This document shows positions 12,213 to 20,829 of a stretch of DNA of 64,000 bases, in pieces. A program made the position numbers and the translations under genes. How positions within the stretch are numbered: position 1 is the stretch's first letter; the number at the start of each line of letters is the position of its first letter. The notes below the pieces were generated by a model. The model worked only from the letters and a program-made list of their open reading frames with translations. It had not been told where the DNA came from and made no database searches. The DNA is from Rhizobium sp. Leaf306 (GTDB lineage Bacteria; Pseudomonadota; Alphaproteobacteria; Rhizobiales; Rhizobiaceae), in contig NZ_LMNX01000001.1 of the NCBI RefSeq assembly GCF_001423425.1, positions 1,355,001 to 1,419,000 on the forward strand. The letters run 5' to 3'.

Positions 12213-13106
12213 TTAGCGATTGCGGCAACCCGGGCCGACGCACTGCTCAGTTTCACCCTGCGGGGCGCGACGGTCGTTGTTGCGCTCTGCACGCGGTTCC
12301 TGACGACGTTCTTCTCTGCGTTCGTCATTGCGCTCGGCACGCGGCGGCGGGCGGCGATCGTCCCTGCGGTCATCGCCACGATCCATGCGCGGCGGTGGTG
12401 GGCGACGGTCGTCGTCGCGATCAATCCGCGGTGGTGGACGGCGGTCATCCCGGTCGCGGTCGATACGCGGTGGTGGAGGACGACGGTCGTCGTCACGATC
12501 GATACGCGGCGGTGGGCGACGATCGTCCCGGTCTCGGTCGACGCGTGGCGGGTCGCGGCGGTCGCCGCGATCACGGTCCCAACCGGGACGGTTGTCCCAG
12601 CGGTCACGATCGCGGTCGCGGTCCCAACCCGGAGGCGGTGGCGGCGGACGCCTGTCACGATCCCAACGCGGCGGTGGCGGCGGCTGACGATCGGCGCGCC
12701 AATTGTAATCGCGCCAGCGATCACGTTCGCGATAGAAATTGCGCTCTCTGTAATGGCGGCCCCAGTAGTCGTTGACTTCGAAGGTCACCGTCGGGATGCC
12801 GAGACCCTGATAGTAGTCGGGCGCGACATAGACGCGGTTCGAACGGTACGCCGCCTGGACATAGTTTCCCGACACCCAGCCACGACCGCCGTAGAACGAA
12901 ACGTCGCACCAGTTCACGCTGCTCATGCAGCCGTTGATGCTAACGGTCGCACTGACCGGGATCACTGTGACCGCCGGATAGGCGGTGCTTGGACCAGACC
13001 GCATGTTCACGTTCGCGGTTGCGAATCCCTGCACGGCAGCCGAAGCAATCGACGGCGCCAGCATCAAGGCGCCGAGAGCGGCTACCCGTAAAAGTAACTT
13101 TTTCAC
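12213..13106 (-). CDS. Secreted SH3-domain protein with long Arg/Asp/Pro repeat tail
   Basis: Predicted exported protein of 297 residues. The start is a GTG at 13106, fixed by a perfect AGGAGG 6 bp upstream and by the signal peptide that follows (KKLLLRVAALGALMLAPSIASAA). A bacterial SH3 domain covers roughly residues 25-90 (ATANVNMRSGPSTAYPAV; WCDVSFYGGRGWVSGNY), which usually binds cell-wall peptides. The C-terminal half is almost only R, D and P, built from units such as RDDRRPPPRIDRD, and ends with a Cys pair (CVGPGC). The tail is probably disordered and strongly charged; its role is not known to me. Terminator downstream at 12137-12159. Confidence 0.85.
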   Translation of the reverse strand: MKKLLLRVAALGALMLAPSIASAAVQGFATANVNMRSGPSTAYPAVTVIPVSATVSINGCMSSVNWCDVSFYGGRGWVSGNYVQAAYRSNRVYVAPDYYQGLGIPTVTFEVNDYWGRHYRERNFYRERDRWRDYNWRADRQPPPPPRWDRDRRPPPPPPGWDRDRDRDRWDNRPGWDRDRGDRRDPPRVDRDRDDRRPPPRIDRDDDRRPPPPRIDRDRDDRRPPPRIDRDDDRRPPPPRMDRGDDRRDDRRPPPRAERNDERREERRQEPRAERNNDRRAPQGETEQCVGPGCRNR

Positions 13107-13397
13107 CTGTTTCCTCCTGGAAAACATAAGCGGTCGGAATTGCTTCCGTTTTGCGCCCCGTAATTTTCAGCCTAAATGCTCGGAACGACCTATTGTTCCA
13201 GTTGTCGGCTGAATGGCGAATGAATGATGTATTTGACTGTCATTCACCCTTTTTCTCCTCGCCGTAAGCAACGGTTCATCCCGCCCGCTCACTGGAAAAC
13301 AATGACTAAGCTGTCGCGCGACCTCCGCGGCGATGTCACCCCTTGACATCAACCCGGGATCGTCCGACTTCAGGCCCTAGTACGAGAGGATGACGAT

Positions 13398-14144
13398 ATG
13401 ACCGAAACCACACGCAGCACAGTCGATAAGGACCAGGTTGAATGGTTCTCGAAAATGGCAGCCGAGTGGTGGAACCCGACAGGGAAGTTTCGGCCTCTCC
13501 ACAAGTTCAATCCGGTCCGCCTCTCCTATCTCCGCGACCGGATTTGCGAGCATTTCGGCCGTGACCCCAACGGTCACCAGCCGCTTGCCGGTCTTCGCAT
13601 CCTCGATATCGGATGTGGCGGCGGTCTGTTGTCGGAGCCGATGGCCCGCATGGGTGCGACCGTTGTCGGCGCGGACCCGTCAGAAAAGAACATCGGCATC
13701 GCTTCCACCCACGCCGCTGAGACCGGCGTCACCGTCGATTATCGCGCAGTCACCGCCGAAGACCTGGCCGCATCCGGCGAGCTGTTCGACGTGGTCATGA
13801 ACATGGAAGTAGTCGAACACGTCGCTGACGTCGATTTTTTCATCACGACTTGCGCGTCGCTGGTGAAGCCAGGCGGCCTGATGTTCGTGGCGACCATCAA
13901 CCGCACGCTGAAAGCCGGCGCGCTGGCGATCTTTGCTGCGGAAAACATTCTCCGCTGGTTGCCGCGCGGCACCCATCAGTACGACAAGCTTGTGCGCCCG
14001 GAAGAGATCGAAAAGCCGCTGTCAAAAAGCGGCATGGAGATCATTCACCGCACCGGCGTGTTCTTCAACCCGCTCAGCGACCGCTGGAACCTGTCATCCG
14101 ACATGGACGTCAATTACATGCTGCTGGCGCGGCGTCCGGGCTGA
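13398..14144 (+). CDS. ubiG: Ubiquinone biosynthesis O-methyltransferase UbiG
   Basis: Performs both O-methylations in ubiquinone synthesis. The 248-residue protein has the UbiG N-terminus ([20 protein letters not shown]) and SAM motif I LDIGCGGG at about residues 69-76, with [13 protein letters not shown] as the following acidic segment. It is divergent from the SH3 gene and close to lysC, a familiar rhizobial neighbourhood. The 291-bp gap upstream holds both divergent promoters, but I cannot place them. Confidence 0.96.
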   Translation: MTETTRSTVDKDQVEWFSKMAAEWWNPTGKFRPLHKFNPVRLSYLRDRICEHFGRDPNGHQPLAGLRILDIGCGGGLLSEPMARMGATVVGADPSEKNIGIASTHAAETGVTVDYRAVTAEDLAASGELFDVVMNMEVVEHVADVDFFITTCASLVKPGGLMFVATINRTLKAGALAIFAAENILRWLPRGTHQYDKLVRPEEIEKPLSKSGMEIIHRTGVFFNPLSDRWNLSSDMDVNYMLLARRPG

Positions 14145-14147
14145 CCT

Positions 14148-15233
14148 TCAGTTCTTGACGACAGCCGTGACGGGTGTTGCGGCGTCGACGGATCCACCCT
14201 TGCGGTGCAAAAGCGAGGCCCAACGGGGCCGCTCGAACAGGAAGTTGCCGATCCCTGTCGCCCTGACAATCGCGTAGACGATGAGCGAGCTCACGATCGA
14301 CACGATCATCACCGAAACGCTCAGCAGTCCCGTATCGGTAAACAGTCCGGTCTTGAGCGCCACTGCCCTGAACAGAGACATCGGAATGGTAAAGGCGAGG
14401 TAGACGACAAGCGAATGCTTGCCGAGCCAGACCAGCCAGCGCGAGAACGGCAGTTGGACGACGAGGCCGCAAGCGATGCAAAGCGCCAGCGTTCCAGCGA
14501 CAGCAAGCACGAAATGCATCCCTGGCAACACCGCAGACCCCATCTGCATCCCGACCGGTTGAACCGCATAGCCGGATGAAAACACGAGCACTCCGTTGAC
14601 CAGCGCCCAGACGCACAGCGCAGCCCAGGCTCTCGCCGGATAGCGCTGGCAGAGATCGACCAGCTTCAGAATAGCGGGACCCGTCAGGAAGCCGAGATAG
14701 AAGAAGACGAAATACGCGGCAAACTGCGTCACCACGTAGCTCGCCGAGTGCGGCGACCAGACCTCAAGGCCGATCGCGACCGGAAGAACCACCCAGGCCG
14801 GGACAGACAGCTGGTAGAACAGCTTCGTCACCAGTCCGAAAATGGCAAGCAGATAGACGAACCACAAAACGCCGTAGGGCTGGACCATCGCAAACGCCAG
14901 CTCCTTCAGCATCTTGCTGAGATCGAGCTCGTAGACCCCGATCTTGAGGCCAAGCATGATCGTGACCCAGAGCACGTAGAAATAAAGGTAATGGACCACC
15001 CGGCGGTCGACGAACTGCAACCACGGGCGGGCGATAACCTGCGACAGGAACAGACCCGAGATCAGGAAGAATTCCGGCATCCGGAATGGAGTGGCGAAAC
15101 CGATGACATAGTGCAGAAAGCCGACCTGCCCGGTATATTCGCCGGTATTGTAGGCCGAGTACATCATCACAACCAGGATGATCGAGACACCTTTGGCGGC
15201 GTCGACCCACGCTAAACGATCAATCTTTTCCAT
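14148..15233 (-). CDS. Membrane acyltransferase, acyltransferase-3 family
   Basis: Polytopic inner-membrane protein of 361 residues that should transfer an acyl group (acetyl or succinyl) to a surface or periplasmic carbohydrate. The N-terminus MEKIDRLAWVDAAKGVSIILV is the typical opening of the family (R-x-x-x-x-D-xx-KG), followed by about ten hydrophobic segments. The frame extends upstream to 15293, but the Met at 15233 gives the family start. The gene converges on ubiG with only 3 bp between stops. The substrate is not visible; OpgC-like glucan modification is one possibility. Confidence 0.85.
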   Translation of the reverse strand: MEKIDRLAWVDAAKGVSIILVVMMYSAYNTGEYTGQVGFLHYVIGFATPFRMPEFFLISGLFLSQVIARPWLQFVDRRVVHYLYFYVLWVTIMLGLKIGVYELDLSKMLKELAFAMVQPYGVLWFVYLLAIFGLVTKLFYQLSVPAWVVLPVAIGLEVWSPHSASYVVTQFAAYFVFFYLGFLTGPAILKLVDLCQRYPARAWAALCVWALVNGVLVFSSGYAVQPVGMQMGSAVLPGMHFVLAVAGTLALCIACGLVVQLPFSRWLVWLGKHSLVVYLAFTIPMSLFRAVALKTGLFTDTGLLSVSVMIVSIVSSLIVYAIVRATGIGNFLFERPRWASLLHRKGGSVDAATPVTAVVKN

Positions 15234-15382
15234 GCTGCAGAGCACTTTCTGTCTGATCAAGGTTACGGGGACGCCCTTGCGCTGCGATCGCAACGATCCG
15301 GCCTGTTTGGTCTAAATCCAGAGGGTCATGTCGAATGCGATGTTGGTCGACGTCTGCCAATTCGTCGCCGGAGTGTGGTCCT

Positions 15383-15456
15383 TGGAGAACTGGGCAGGAT
15401 TTGAACCTGCATGTACGGGCTTGCGGGCCCGCTCCATTTCAGTCTGGCACCAGTTC
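15383..15456 (-). tRNA. tRNA-like gene with abnormal D and anticodon arms
   Basis: The minus strand holds a 74-nt element ending in an encoded CCA. The acceptor stem is perfect (GAACTGG / CCAGTTC, 7 bp, discriminator T). The T arm is perfect and canonical (GCAGG, loop TTCAAAT, CCTGC), and U8 and A14 are present. The middle is unusual: the D stem is only 3 bp (CCA/TGG) with no GG in its loop, and the anticodon stem GCGGG(C)/(G)CCCGT closes a loop of 6 or 8 nt without U33, so no normal anticodon can be assigned. A 7-bp hairpin (15461-15485) sits just upstream. It may be a divergent tRNA, a decayed tRNA, or a tRNA-like RNA with another job. The rest of the 366-bp gap 15234-15599 shows nothing else. 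Confidence 0.6.
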
Positions 15457-15599
15457 ATCACGGACGGCTTTCGGCAGCCCGTCCGCAGAGATAGCGCAGT
15501 CAGGTTAGAGTTCGGTAAACCGGCATGGTAAAGATGCATGTCTTGGAAGAAATACTTACAAGATACTTCCGACATCGCTAATGAACTTGAAGACCGGCG

Positions 15600-16028
15600 T
15601 CAGTTGCCGTCTTCCGGGAGCGTCGGCAAGGGGGCGATGTCGATGCCCTCATCAATCAGCTCGCGCACGTCGTCGAAACTTGCCTTGCCGATAATCCCGC
15701 GCGCATCGGCCTCGCCGTAATGGATCTTGCGCGCCTCTTCCGGAAATTTCTCGCCGACATCTTCGGAACTGGCGCGGATACCGGCGACGGCTTCCTTGAG
15801 CTTCGCCATCACCTCATGGCGCGCCATATTCATCGCCAACTCCTGCTTGGCTTCCTTCTTCCGTGCTGTCGAAACGGAGGGCGCCATCAGGGATTTTGAG
15901 ATCGCGGTGGAATTGCAGACCGGACAGGTTAAAAAGCCGCTTTCCACCTGGCGGTCGAAATCGGCGCTTTGGGCAAACCAGCCTTCAAACGCATGTCCGT
16001 TCTCGCAGCCGAGCGAATATTTAATCAC
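15600..16028 (-). CDS. DUF1178 family protein
   Basis: Small conserved protein of 142 residues, function unknown. The N-terminus MIKYSLGCENGHAFEGWF and the downstream LTCPVCNSTAISKSLMAP contain a Cys/His set (C8, H12, CPVC) that looks like a zinc ribbon, the hallmark of DUF1178. Its ATG overlaps the stop of the upstream nitrilase-family gene by 4 bp, so the two are co-translated. Confidence 0.92.
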   Translation of the reverse strand: MIKYSLGCENGHAFEGWFAQSADFDRQVESGFLTCPVCNSTAISKSLMAPSVSTARKKEAKQELAMNMARHEVMAKLKEAVAGIRASSEDVGEKFPEEARKIHYGEADARGIIGKASFDDVRELIDEGIDIAPLPTLPEDGN

Positions 16029-16885
16029 GCCGCCTCTTCCCCGTCACCGCGGTCGGGGACGACCGCCACGGAAAACTCCCGGGCATTCTTGAGGTTGGGG
16101 ATCTTCTGGCGTGCCGCCCGGACCTGGTCGAGATCGATCTCGGCGATCAGGACCTCTTCGCCGGTGCCGCCAGCCATCGCCAGAACCTTGCCCCAGGGAT
16201 CGACGATCATCGAATGACCGAAGGTTTCGCGGCCATCTTCGTGGGTGCCGCCCTGTGCCGCAGCAATCAGGAACGTCCCGTTCTCGATGGCGCGGGCCCG
16301 AAGCAGGATTTCCCAATGCGCCTCGCCCGTCTGGCGGGTAAAGGCAGCCGGAACCGTGAGAATTTCGGCGCCGGCCAAGGCCTCAGCCCGAAACAGCTGC
16401 GGAAACCGCACATCGTAGCAGATCGCGAAACCGAGCCTGCCGAAACCGAGGTCGGCGACCCGCGCTTCGTTGCCGGGTTCATAGGCCGAACTTTCGCGCC
16501 AGCTTTCGCCATTGTCGAGATCGACATCGAACATGTGGATCTTGTCGTAGCTGCAGACGGTTGCGCCGTCTGGCGAAAACAGGAAAGCGCGGTTGGCGAT
16601 CTTCCCGTCGTCGCGGGCAATGGCGGTCGAGCCGATATGCAGGAAGACACCAAGCTCTTTTGCGAGATCGCGCGCAGTCGAGACTATCACATCATCCGCC
16701 TCGCCCCGCAATACTTCGCGGGCCGCCTTGCGGTCACGCTGCAGCATGCCGGTCATTTCGGGGGTCTGAATATAGGTCGCGCCATTGGCTGCAGCGTCAC
16801 GGACAAGACGCGCCATGTCGGCCGCATTCCTGACCGGATCGACGCCCGAACACATCTGGATCGCTGCAACCTTGACCGCGGTCAT
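16025..16885 (-). CDS. Carbon-nitrogen hydrolase, nitrilase superfamily
   Basis: Hydrolyses a C-N bond in an amide-type metabolite. The 286-residue protein shows the Glu-Lys-Cys triad in order: Glu43 in QTPEMTG, Lys115 in YDKIHMFD and Cys156 in GFAICYDVRFP. It resembles the Nit1/Nit2 (omega-amidase or deaminated glutathione amidase) branch, but the substrate cannot be fixed from the sequence. It sits in a compact minus-strand run grxC - this gene - DUF1178. Confidence 0.93.
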   Translation of the reverse strand: MTAVKVAAIQMCSGVDPVRNAADMARLVRDAAANGATYIQTPEMTGMLQRDRKAAREVLRGEADDVIVSTARDLAKELGVFLHIGSTAIARDDGKIANRAFLFSPDGATVCSYDKIHMFDVDLDNGESWRESSAYEPGNEARVADLGFGRLGFAICYDVRFPQLFRAEALAGAEILTVPAAFTRQTGEAHWEILLRARAIENGTFLIAAAQGGTHEDGRETFGHSMIVDPWGKVLAMAGGTGEEVLIAEIDLDQVRAARQKIPNLKNAREFSVAVVPDRGDGEEAA

Positions 16886-16897
16886 CGAAAAATCTCC

Positions 16898-17155
16898 TCA
16901 GGCCGCCAGAAGCGGATCGAGCTTGCCGGCACGGTCGAGCGCATGCAGGTCGTCGCAACCGCCGACATGCCGACCATCGATGAAGATCTGCGGGAATGTC
17001 GAACCGCCGTTCGACTTCTGCACCATTTCGGCGCGCAGTTCCTTGGAATAGGTCGCGTCATGCTCGGTAAAGGCAACGCCCTTGGATTCGAGCAGCGCCT
17101 TGGCGCGGGCGCAGTAACCGCAATATTCGCGGGTGTAAATGATCACATCTGCCAT
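16898..17155 (-). CDS. grxC: Glutaredoxin 3
   Basis: Glutathione-dependent thiol-disulfide oxidoreductase of 85 residues with the active site CGYC (Cys12-Cys15), the TFPQIFI cis-proline segment and the GGCDD glutathione-binding motif. The start at 17155 follows a GGAG site; a Met four codons upstream is less likely. It lies 12 bp upstream of the nitrilase-family gene, probably in the same transcript. Confidence 0.95.
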   Translation of the reverse strand: MADVIIYTREYCGYCARAKALLESKGVAFTEHDATYSKELRAEMVQKSNGGSTFPQIFIDGRHVGGCDDLHALDRAGKLDPLLAA

Positions 17156-17211
17156 GATTTTCTCCACGTACTGTCAGGACTTTGTGCAGCGCGTCACAAT
17201 TGCCGTCTCTG

Positions 17212-18015
17212 TCATATAGGCCCGGCAATGGCCATTGCAAAGGTCAAAACCGTCACCTCGGCAGCCCCTGCCCGCTTCAGCGCCCGGGTTGCGGAAGACA
17301 CTGTCGCGCCGGTCGTGAACACGTCGTCGACCAGTACGATATGCTTGCCGAACACGTCCTGTTCGCGACCCGCGGCCACCTTGAACGCGGCGCGGACGTT
17401 CTCCTCGCGGCCCCGCGCGGTCAACCCCACCTGACGCCGCGTGCTCTTCGTGCGCAGCAATGTTGCTGCAAGAAAGGGCTTTTCGGATTGAGCGGCGAGA
17501 TGCCGCCCGAGCTCGGCTGCCTGATTGAACCGGCGCCAGAACATCCGCGAGCGATGAAGTGGCACAGGGAGAATAGCGTCGCAATCGGCCACATGGGTCT
17601 CGCAAGCGCGCAGCATCCACCCGGCCATCATTGCGGCGAGGTCGGTGCGATCCCTATATTTCAGCGCATGGACGAGCGAGCGTGCCGCACCTTCGTGGAT
17701 TGCCACAGCCCGCAGGCGGTCGAACACCGGGGGATTCGCGATCGCTTCCGGCGAGACCAGCAATTGCTCATCCAAAGCGGGATCGGAAGGATCATAGGAG
17801 AACGGAAGGCCTAGAACCTCGCAGTAAGGACGTTCGATGAAGCGCAGACCGCTCCAGCACTGTGCACAGAAACCGCGATGGCTGCCGGTGATCACCCCGC
17901 ATCCGGGACAGGCTGGCGGGTAGGCGACGTCGCCTATCCGACGTGTCCAGACGGACGCGGCCGATACCATGCTCCTTAGCGATCGCAAGGCGTGGGACGA
18001 AGACATGCTTGACAT
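17212..18015 (-). CDS. comF: ComF family phosphoribosyltransferase-like protein
   Basis: ComF/GntX-type protein linked in other bacteria to DNA uptake. An N-terminal zinc-finger-like Cys set (CPGCG, CAQCW) is followed by a type I phosphoribosyltransferase domain with the PRPP-binding loop VLVDDVFTTGATV. I took the Met at 18015 (267 residues); Met codons at 18006 and 17970 are also possible and none has a well-spaced ribosome site. The gene diverges from the methyltransferase at 18064. Confidence 0.88.
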   Translation of the reverse strand: MSSMSSSHALRSLRSMVSAASVWTRRIGDVAYPPACPGCGVITGSHRGFCAQCWSGLRFIERPYCEVLGLPFSYDPSDPALDEQLLVSPEAIANPPVFDRLRAVAIHEGAARSLVHALKYRDRTDLAAMMAGWMLRACETHVADCDAILPVPLHRSRMFWRRFNQAAELGRHLAAQSEKPFLAATLLRTKSTRRQVGLTARGREENVRAAFKVAAGREQDVFGKHIVLVDDVFTTGATVSSATRALKRAGAAEVTVLTFAMAIAGPI

Positions 18016-18063
18016 TAATCGACGGAGAGCGACTTTGCGACCCGCGGAAATTGAGTGGAAAAC

Positions 18064-18942
18064 ATGGACATCATTTTTGACGCCGAACTGGTCGAAGCAC
18101 GGCGCCGGCGTGCGATTGCCGCTGGCGACCACAACGCGGCGTTTTTGCTGGATATAGCCGGACGCGAACTGGCCGAGCGGCTGTCCGTGGTCGAACGGCA
18201 GTTCGAACAGGGTGTCGAGTTGCATGGCGGTACCGGCACTGCAGCCCGCGAAGCGAAAGCAACCGGCAAGATCGACAACATGGTCCGGGTCGAGAGCGAT
18301 CCTACCTTCGCCGTCTCTGGCGAAGACATCACGGTCGCACCGCTCGACGATGTGCCGCTTGAGCCGGATACGGTCAATCTCATCGTCTCACCGCTCGCCC
18401 TTCACTTGATCAACGATCTTCCCGGCACGCTGGTCCGCATCCGCCGGGCGCTGAAACCGGATGGGCTGTTCCTTGCCGCCATTCCCGGATCCGGCACGCT
18501 TGCCGAGCTGCGCGATGTACTTCTGTCGGCCGAGGTGGAAATGACCGGGGGCGCTAGCCCGCGTGTCATTCCGTTTGCGGACGTGCGCGACGTCGGCGGG
18601 CTACTGCAGCGGACGGGTTTTGCCCTGCCCGTGATCGATGCGGAAACCTATACGGTGCGCTACGACAACCTGTTTGCACTGATGCGGGACTTGCGCGGCA
18701 TGGGCATGACCAATGCGCTCGCTGGCCGCAGCCGCAAGCCGCTGACGAAGAGCTTTTTCCTGAAAGCCGCCGAGCTTTATGCCGAACGCTACTCGGATCC
18801 GGATGGGCGCATCCGGGCCACGTTTTCGATCATCTACGCATCGGGATGGGCGCCGCATGAAAGCCAGCAAAAGCCCCTGAAGCCGGGATCGGCCAAGATG
18901 CGGCTGGAAGATGCGCTGCGCGGATCGCAGAACGAAAACTGA
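18064..18942 (+). CDS. SAM-dependent methyltransferase-fold protein, NDUFAF5/BioC-like
   Basis: Class I methyltransferase fold protein of 292 residues. The opening DIIFDAELVEARRRRA and the segment LSPLALHLINDLPGTL (seen as SPLALHLINDLPGTLVRIRR) match the bacterial relatives of mitochondrial NDUFAF5, a complex I assembly factor. BioC-like methyltransferases share the fold, so the reaction is uncertain. The ATG at 18064 is preferred to a GTG nine bases earlier. Confidence 0.82.
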   Translation: MDIIFDAELVEARRRRAIAAGDHNAAFLLDIAGRELAERLSVVERQFEQGVELHGGTGTAAREAKATGKIDNMVRVESDPTFAVSGEDITVAPLDDVPLEPDTVNLIVSPLALHLINDLPGTLVRIRRALKPDGLFLAAIPGSGTLAELRDVLLSAEVEMTGGASPRVIPFADVRDVGGLLQRTGFALPVIDAETYTVRYDNLFALMRDLRGMGMTNALAGRSRKPLTKSFFLKAAELYAERYSDPDGRIRATFSIIYASGWAPHESQQKPLKPGSAKMRLEDALRGSQNEN

Positions 18943-18969
18943 TAGATCAGGGTAACGATCGGGGGAGGG

Positions 18970-19143
18970 TCAGGTAATCGGCTTGTCGACCTTGCCGCCG
19001 AGGAAGCTGAACATATTGCTGAGCGCCGAGGAAAAAGCGCCGAAACCGGCGAGCAAGGCGGCCGATATGATCGCGATGATCAGGCCGTACTCGACAGCCG
19101 TCGCCCCACATTCATCGCGCATGAAGGAACGCAGGAGACGCAT
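18970..19143 (-). CDS. Flp family type IVb pilin
   Basis: 57-residue pilin precursor, shorter than most gene-finding cut-offs. It reads MRLLRSFMRDECGATAVEYG and continues as a hydrophobic helix LIIAIISAALLAGFG. This is the Flp signature: short basic leader, prepilin cleavage after the Gly before ATAVEYGL (Glu5/Tyr6 of the mature pilin), then a membrane helix. AAAGGG lies upstream of the ATG. No Tad secretion genes are near, so this is an orphan copy that depends on a tad locus elsewhere. Confidence 0.88.
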   Translation of the reverse strand: MRLLRSFMRDECGATAVEYGLIIAIISAALLAGFGAFSSALSNMFSFLGGKVDKPIT

Positions 19144-19204
19144 GACTTGCCCTTTATCCGGTAAACCGCTGATCTGTCGCCCGACTATAGCGACTAATCG
19201 TTAA

Positions 19205-19525
19205 TTAGCAGCCATCGTTTGCGCCGTAGCCCTGTACGATGCAGACGGAGCCCGGCGTGTCCTGAAGTACGCTACGGCGGATCGTGTAGGTTTTCGTGCC
19301 CTTCTCGACCGGCTTGATCGAGCCGGTGGTGATCATGTCGAAGTCCTGCTTGACCGTTGCCAGCCGCTGCTGGTCATCGTGACCGGCGAGCATCGGCGTC
19401 ACGATCAGCGCAAGCGCAACCGCAGCGGTGCCAAACAGCAGAGCAATATTGAGGGCGCCGGTCCTACCGGATCTGTGCTTTGCCCGCTGGCGGGCCTGCA
19501 CAGTTTTCCAGAATTCGTCTTCCAT
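19205..19525 (-). CDS. Hypothetical single-span membrane protein
   Basis: Not recognised. The 106-residue protein has a basic N-terminus (ARQRAKHRSGRTG), one membrane helix at about residues 24-46, and a C-terminal soluble part containing TTGSIKP and a final Cys pair (SVCIVQGYGANDGC) that could form a disulfide in the periplasm. It shares the strand of the Flp pilin, 61 bp upstream of its start; whether they are functionally linked is unknown. Confidence 0.7.
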   Translation of the reverse strand: MEDEFWKTVQARQRAKHRSGRTGALNIALLFGTAAVALALIVTPMLAGHDDQQRLATVKQDFDMITTGSIKPVEKGTKTYTIRRSVLQDTPGSVCIVQGYGANDGC

Positions 19526-19636
19526 CGCTGAAAAGCCTCGTCAACGCAGTCACTGATCCCCCTGACGATGCCACGATGGGCTGAATTAAAGGTTAACAGG
19601 CTCTGAATTCGACTGCGCTAATTCGATTGATCTCGA

Positions 19637-20053
19637 TCAGACAAGATCCTGAATGATCGGGATCAGAGGCTCGTCGGCGGGCGGCATCGGATAGTCCCGA
19701 AGCGCGTTCGGCATGACCCACTTGATCGCCTGCCCCTCGCGCCCGTGCGGAATGCCCTCGAAACGGCGACAGACATAGAGCGGCATCAACAGATGGAAGG
19801 TTTCATAAGTGTGGCTCGCAAATGTCAGCGGCGCGAGGCAGGCTTCCTTCGTCTGGATCCCGAGCTCCTCGTCGAGTTCACGGATCAACGTCTCCTCGGG
19901 CGTTTCGCCAGGCTCCACCTTACCCCCCGGAAACTCCCAGAGCCCGGCCAGCGACTTGCCCTCAGGGCGCTGCGCAAGCAGGATGCGGCCATCGGCATCG
20001 ATCAGCGCGCAGGCTGCAACGAGAAGAATTTTCCTCGACATGAGATCGGTCAC
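19637..20053 (-). CDS. mutT: 8-oxo-dGTP diphosphatase MutT (Nudix hydrolase)
   Basis: Removes oxidised dGTP from the nucleotide pool. The 138-residue protein has a complete Nudix box: G, then EPGETPEE, then RELDEELGI (RE-x2-EE-x-G). The GTG start at 20053 overlaps the stop of the upstream GNAT gene (GTGA), indicating coupling; a Met four codons further in is the alternative. Confidence 0.93.
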   Translation of the reverse strand: MTDLMSRKILLVAACALIDADGRILLAQRPEGKSLAGLWEFPGGKVEPGETPEETLIRELDEELGIQTKEACLAPLTFASHTYETFHLLMPLYVCRRFEGIPHGREGQAIKWVMPNALRDYPMPPADEPLIPIIQDLV

Positions 20054-20829
20054 CCTTTGCGCCAGTAGCGGTATTCATAGACCTTGCGAAAGCCGAACTG
20101 GCGATAGAGGGCAATCGCCGGTTCGTTGTCTGCCTCCACCTGCAGCCATGCCGAACGGGCGCCGCTGACGCGGGCCCAGCGCAGTGCCGAGGCAAGTATT
20201 TCCGAGCCGATGCCCTGCCGCCGAACCGTTTGCGACACGGCAAACGACATGACGCCCGCAAGATCGTTGTCCTGCACGCAAAGCGCCACGGCGACGGCGC
20301 CGTGACGTGGGCTTTCCTTGATGAAGAAGCCCGATTGCGGCTTGATGGAACTGAGGATCTCCGCCAGTGCCGGCTTCAGCGCTGCGTCGTCCTGCCCCAC
20401 TGCAATGCAGGCATCGACGAAACGGCCGATATCGTGGCTGGGAAGATGACCAAGCGTCGGCGGCAGCGGAAGGTGGGCGAGATCGCCGATCATCACATCT
20501 GCGGTCTCGAACATCTGCCAGCCATCATCTTCCAGATGACGGATCAGGTGCGGCGGTGCAAGCGGCGTTTCACGCACCACCAGCGACCGCCCGTAATCCG
20601 CGAAACGCTTTCTGGCCTTCGAGAGCCGCAGGTCCATGTCCCGGTAATCGGACGGGTCGAGCGGCACGATGCAGTTCAACCGCTTGGACGGATGGCTCCC
20701 CGTCAGCCGAACCTGCCAGCTGCCGTCATAGACCACGGACGCCGCGGGCCAGGCCCGGAAGCCGACCGCTTCCAGCCTTCGAACCAGGGGCAGATCGGCT
20801 TGAACGGGAGATGCGGTCATATCCGTCAT
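20050..20829 (-). CDS. GNAT family N-acetyltransferase
   Basis: Acetyl-CoA-dependent acyltransferase of 259 residues, target unknown. The C-terminal GNAT motif A is visible as VRRQGIGSEILASALRWA, followed by ADNEPAIALYRQFGFRKVYEYRYW, the usual end of the fold. The N-terminal half is a second, degenerate GNAT-like domain. It is coupled to argJ upstream (1-bp stop/start overlap) and mutT downstream (4-bp overlap). Confidence 0.85.
   Translation of the reverse strand: MTDMTASPVQADLPLVRRLEAVGFRAWPAASVVYDGSWQVRLTGSHPSKRLNCIVPLDPSDYRDMDLRLSKARKRFADYGRSLVVRETPLAPPHLIRHLEDDGWQMFETADVMIGDLAHLPLPPTLGHLPSHDIGRFVDACIAVGQDDAALKPALAEILSSIKPQSGFFIKESPRHGAVAVALCVQDNDLAGVMSFAVSQTVRRQGIGSEILASALRWARVSGARSAWLQVEADNEPAIALYRQFGFRKVYEYRYWRKG

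Noticed and set aside
12026..12724. 232-codon frame overlapping the SH3 gene in another frame of the same strand
   Set aside because: Produced by the Arg/Asp/Pro repeats read out of frame; the SH3 frame has signal peptide, domain and ribosome site.
15312..15575. 87-codon frame across the tRNA-like locus
   Set aside because: No ribosome site or protein features; it passes through an RNA element with perfect acceptor and T stems.
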